Assembly (NCBI RefSeq): GCF_024679245.1
Contig: NC_090183.1
Span: 22,677,355 to 22,741,354, forward strand
Direction: 5' to 3'
From: Pseudorasbora parva
Taxonomy: Eukaryota; Chordata; Actinopteri; Cypriniformes; Gobionidae
DNA: 64,000 nucleotides
The notes below the pieces were generated by a model. It was given only the letters and a program-made list of their open reading frames with translations. It had not been told where the DNA came from and did no database searches. Made by a program: the position numbers and the translations under genes. This document shows, in pieces, positions 63,011 through 64,000 of this stretch. Positions within the stretch are counted from its first letter, which is position 1. The number at the start of each line of letters is the position of its first letter.

Positions 63011-64000
63011 CTGGTCCTTCTCAAAAAATTAGCATATTGTGATAAAAGTTCAGTATTTTCCATAATGTAATGATAAAAAATTAAACTTTCATATATTTTA
63101 AATATGAAGTCATCTCTAAATATGTCAGATCTTTTATTATTTTAATACTGATGATTTTGGCATACAGCTCATGAAAACCCAAAATTCCTATCTCAGTGGG
63201 AAGTCTGTTAGAAGGAAAAGGTGTGGCAAAAAACGCTGCACAACGAGAAGAGGTGACCGGACCCTGAGGAAGATTGTGGAGAAGGACCGATTCCAGACCT
63301 TGGGGGACCTGAAGAAAGCAGTGGACTGAGTCTGGAGTAGAAACATCCAGAGCCACCGTGCACATGCGTGTGCAGGAAATGGGCTACAGGTGCCACATTC
63401 CCCAGGTCAAGCCACTTTTGAACCAGAAACAACGGCAGAAGCGCCTAATTTTGCATGTCATTCGGAAATCAAGGTGCCAGAATCTGGAGGAAGACTGGGG
63501 GGAAGGAAATGCCAAAATGCCTGAAGTCCAGTGTCAAGTACCCACAGTCAGTGATGGTCTGGGGTGCCATGTCAGCTGCTGGTGTTGGTCCACTGTGTTT
63601 TATCAAGGGCAGGGTCAATGCAGCTAGCTATCAGGAGATTTTGGAGCACTTCATGCTTCCATCTGCTGAAAAGCTTTATGGAGATGAAGATTTTGTTTTA
63701 CAACACGACCTGGCACCTGCTCACAGTGCCAAAACCACTGGTAAATGGTTTACTGATCATGGTATTACTGTGCTCAATTGGCCTGCCAACTCTCCTGACC
63801 TGAACCCCAAAGAGAATCTGTGGGATATTGTAAAGAGAAAGTTTAGAGAAGTAAGACCCAACACTCTGGATGAGCTTAAGGCCGCTATCGAAGCATCCTG
63901 GGCCTCCATAACACCTCAGCAGTGCCACAGGCTGATTGCCTCTATGCCACGCCGCATTGAAGCAGTTAAGTATTGAGTGCAACTGAACATAATTATTTGA
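63011..64000 (+). mobile_element. Tc1/mariner element (copy 2), cut by window end
   Basis: Starts CTGGTCCTTCTCAAAAAATT after TA at 63009-63010; same family as 2343-3873 but on the other strand. The left repeat keeps its outer CTCAAAAAATTAGCATAT motif, while the inner one is destroyed by a deletion ending at 63195. The right terminal repeat lies beyond the window. Confidence 0.92.
63196..63976 (+). pseudogene. Tc1 transposase with lost N-terminus and lost first catalytic Asp
   Basis: The frame resumes at SGK/VGRKKCG-like sequence, so the first 40 or so residues with the helix-turn-helix are gone. A second deletion near 63450 joins ATTTTGCATG directly to the SFGNQGAR block and removes WTVxxWSKVLF and the DES Asp. 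The later motifs are intact: QHDLAPAHS, NSPDLNPKENLW. The C-terminus ends EAVKY because about 27 nt present in copy 1 are missing. Cannot be active. Confidence 0.9.

Overview
The window looks like non-coding DNA of a ray-finned fish, most likely a cyprinid (carp, goldfish or zebrafish group). The reasons are the density and types of mobile elements (Tc1, hAT and piggyBac relics, many short TTAA and palindromic elements, L2 LINEs, a gag-only LTR element of a kind I associate with cyprinid genomes, tRNA-type SINEs), the long (CA)n, (TA)n, (ATCT)n and (AATAG)n microsatellites, and the lack of any long intact host reading frame. It is best read as intron or intergenic sequence of a large locus. 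The only host coding candidate is one 75-nt exon-like block at 40929-41003 (+). Species and locus cannot be fixed from sequence alone.

Layout. 1-18 kb: a broken Tc1 element (2343-3873); a piggyBac transposase relic (5166-7010) split by a hAT copy (5566-6566) with a perfect 8-bp target duplication; two more hAT copies (7717-8717, 10014-11089); a TTAA element (12992-13692); small hAT pieces; and a CpG-richer stretch near 17.3-18.3 kb. 18.9-28.1 kb: a 9-kb head-to-tail array of one non-coding repeat family, in six copies, joined everywhere by AAT tracts and closed by groups of short hairpin tails; this is the most unusual object here. 28-35 kb: microsatellites, one SINE, otherwise unassigned. 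35-46 kb: a solo LTR, TTAA elements carrying nested palindromic elements, two copies of a small element family with weak terminal repeats and 8-bp target duplications, a triplicated tRNA-like unit, and the exon candidate. 46-52 kb: a small inverted-repeat element, a diverged repeat pair 3 kb apart, and an element with a perfect 9-bp target duplication enclosing another element. 53-59 kb: an LTR retrotransposon (53042-55583) with a gag-like reading frame and a small element inside its 5' LTR, then L2-type LINE sequence and LTR-like debris. 62-64 kb: a Tc1/mariner stub and a second, internally deleted copy of the first Tc1 family, cut by the window edge.

No autonomous element is intact. The transposase and RT frames are all broken by stops, frameshifts, deletions or truncation. 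The features form layers of insertions rather than a working gene set, and their nesting gives relative ages: piggyBac is older than the hAT at 5566; the LTR element is older than its LTR insert; the 49.9-kb element is older than its guest. All family calls come from reading motifs, termini and target duplications by eye; no database search was run.
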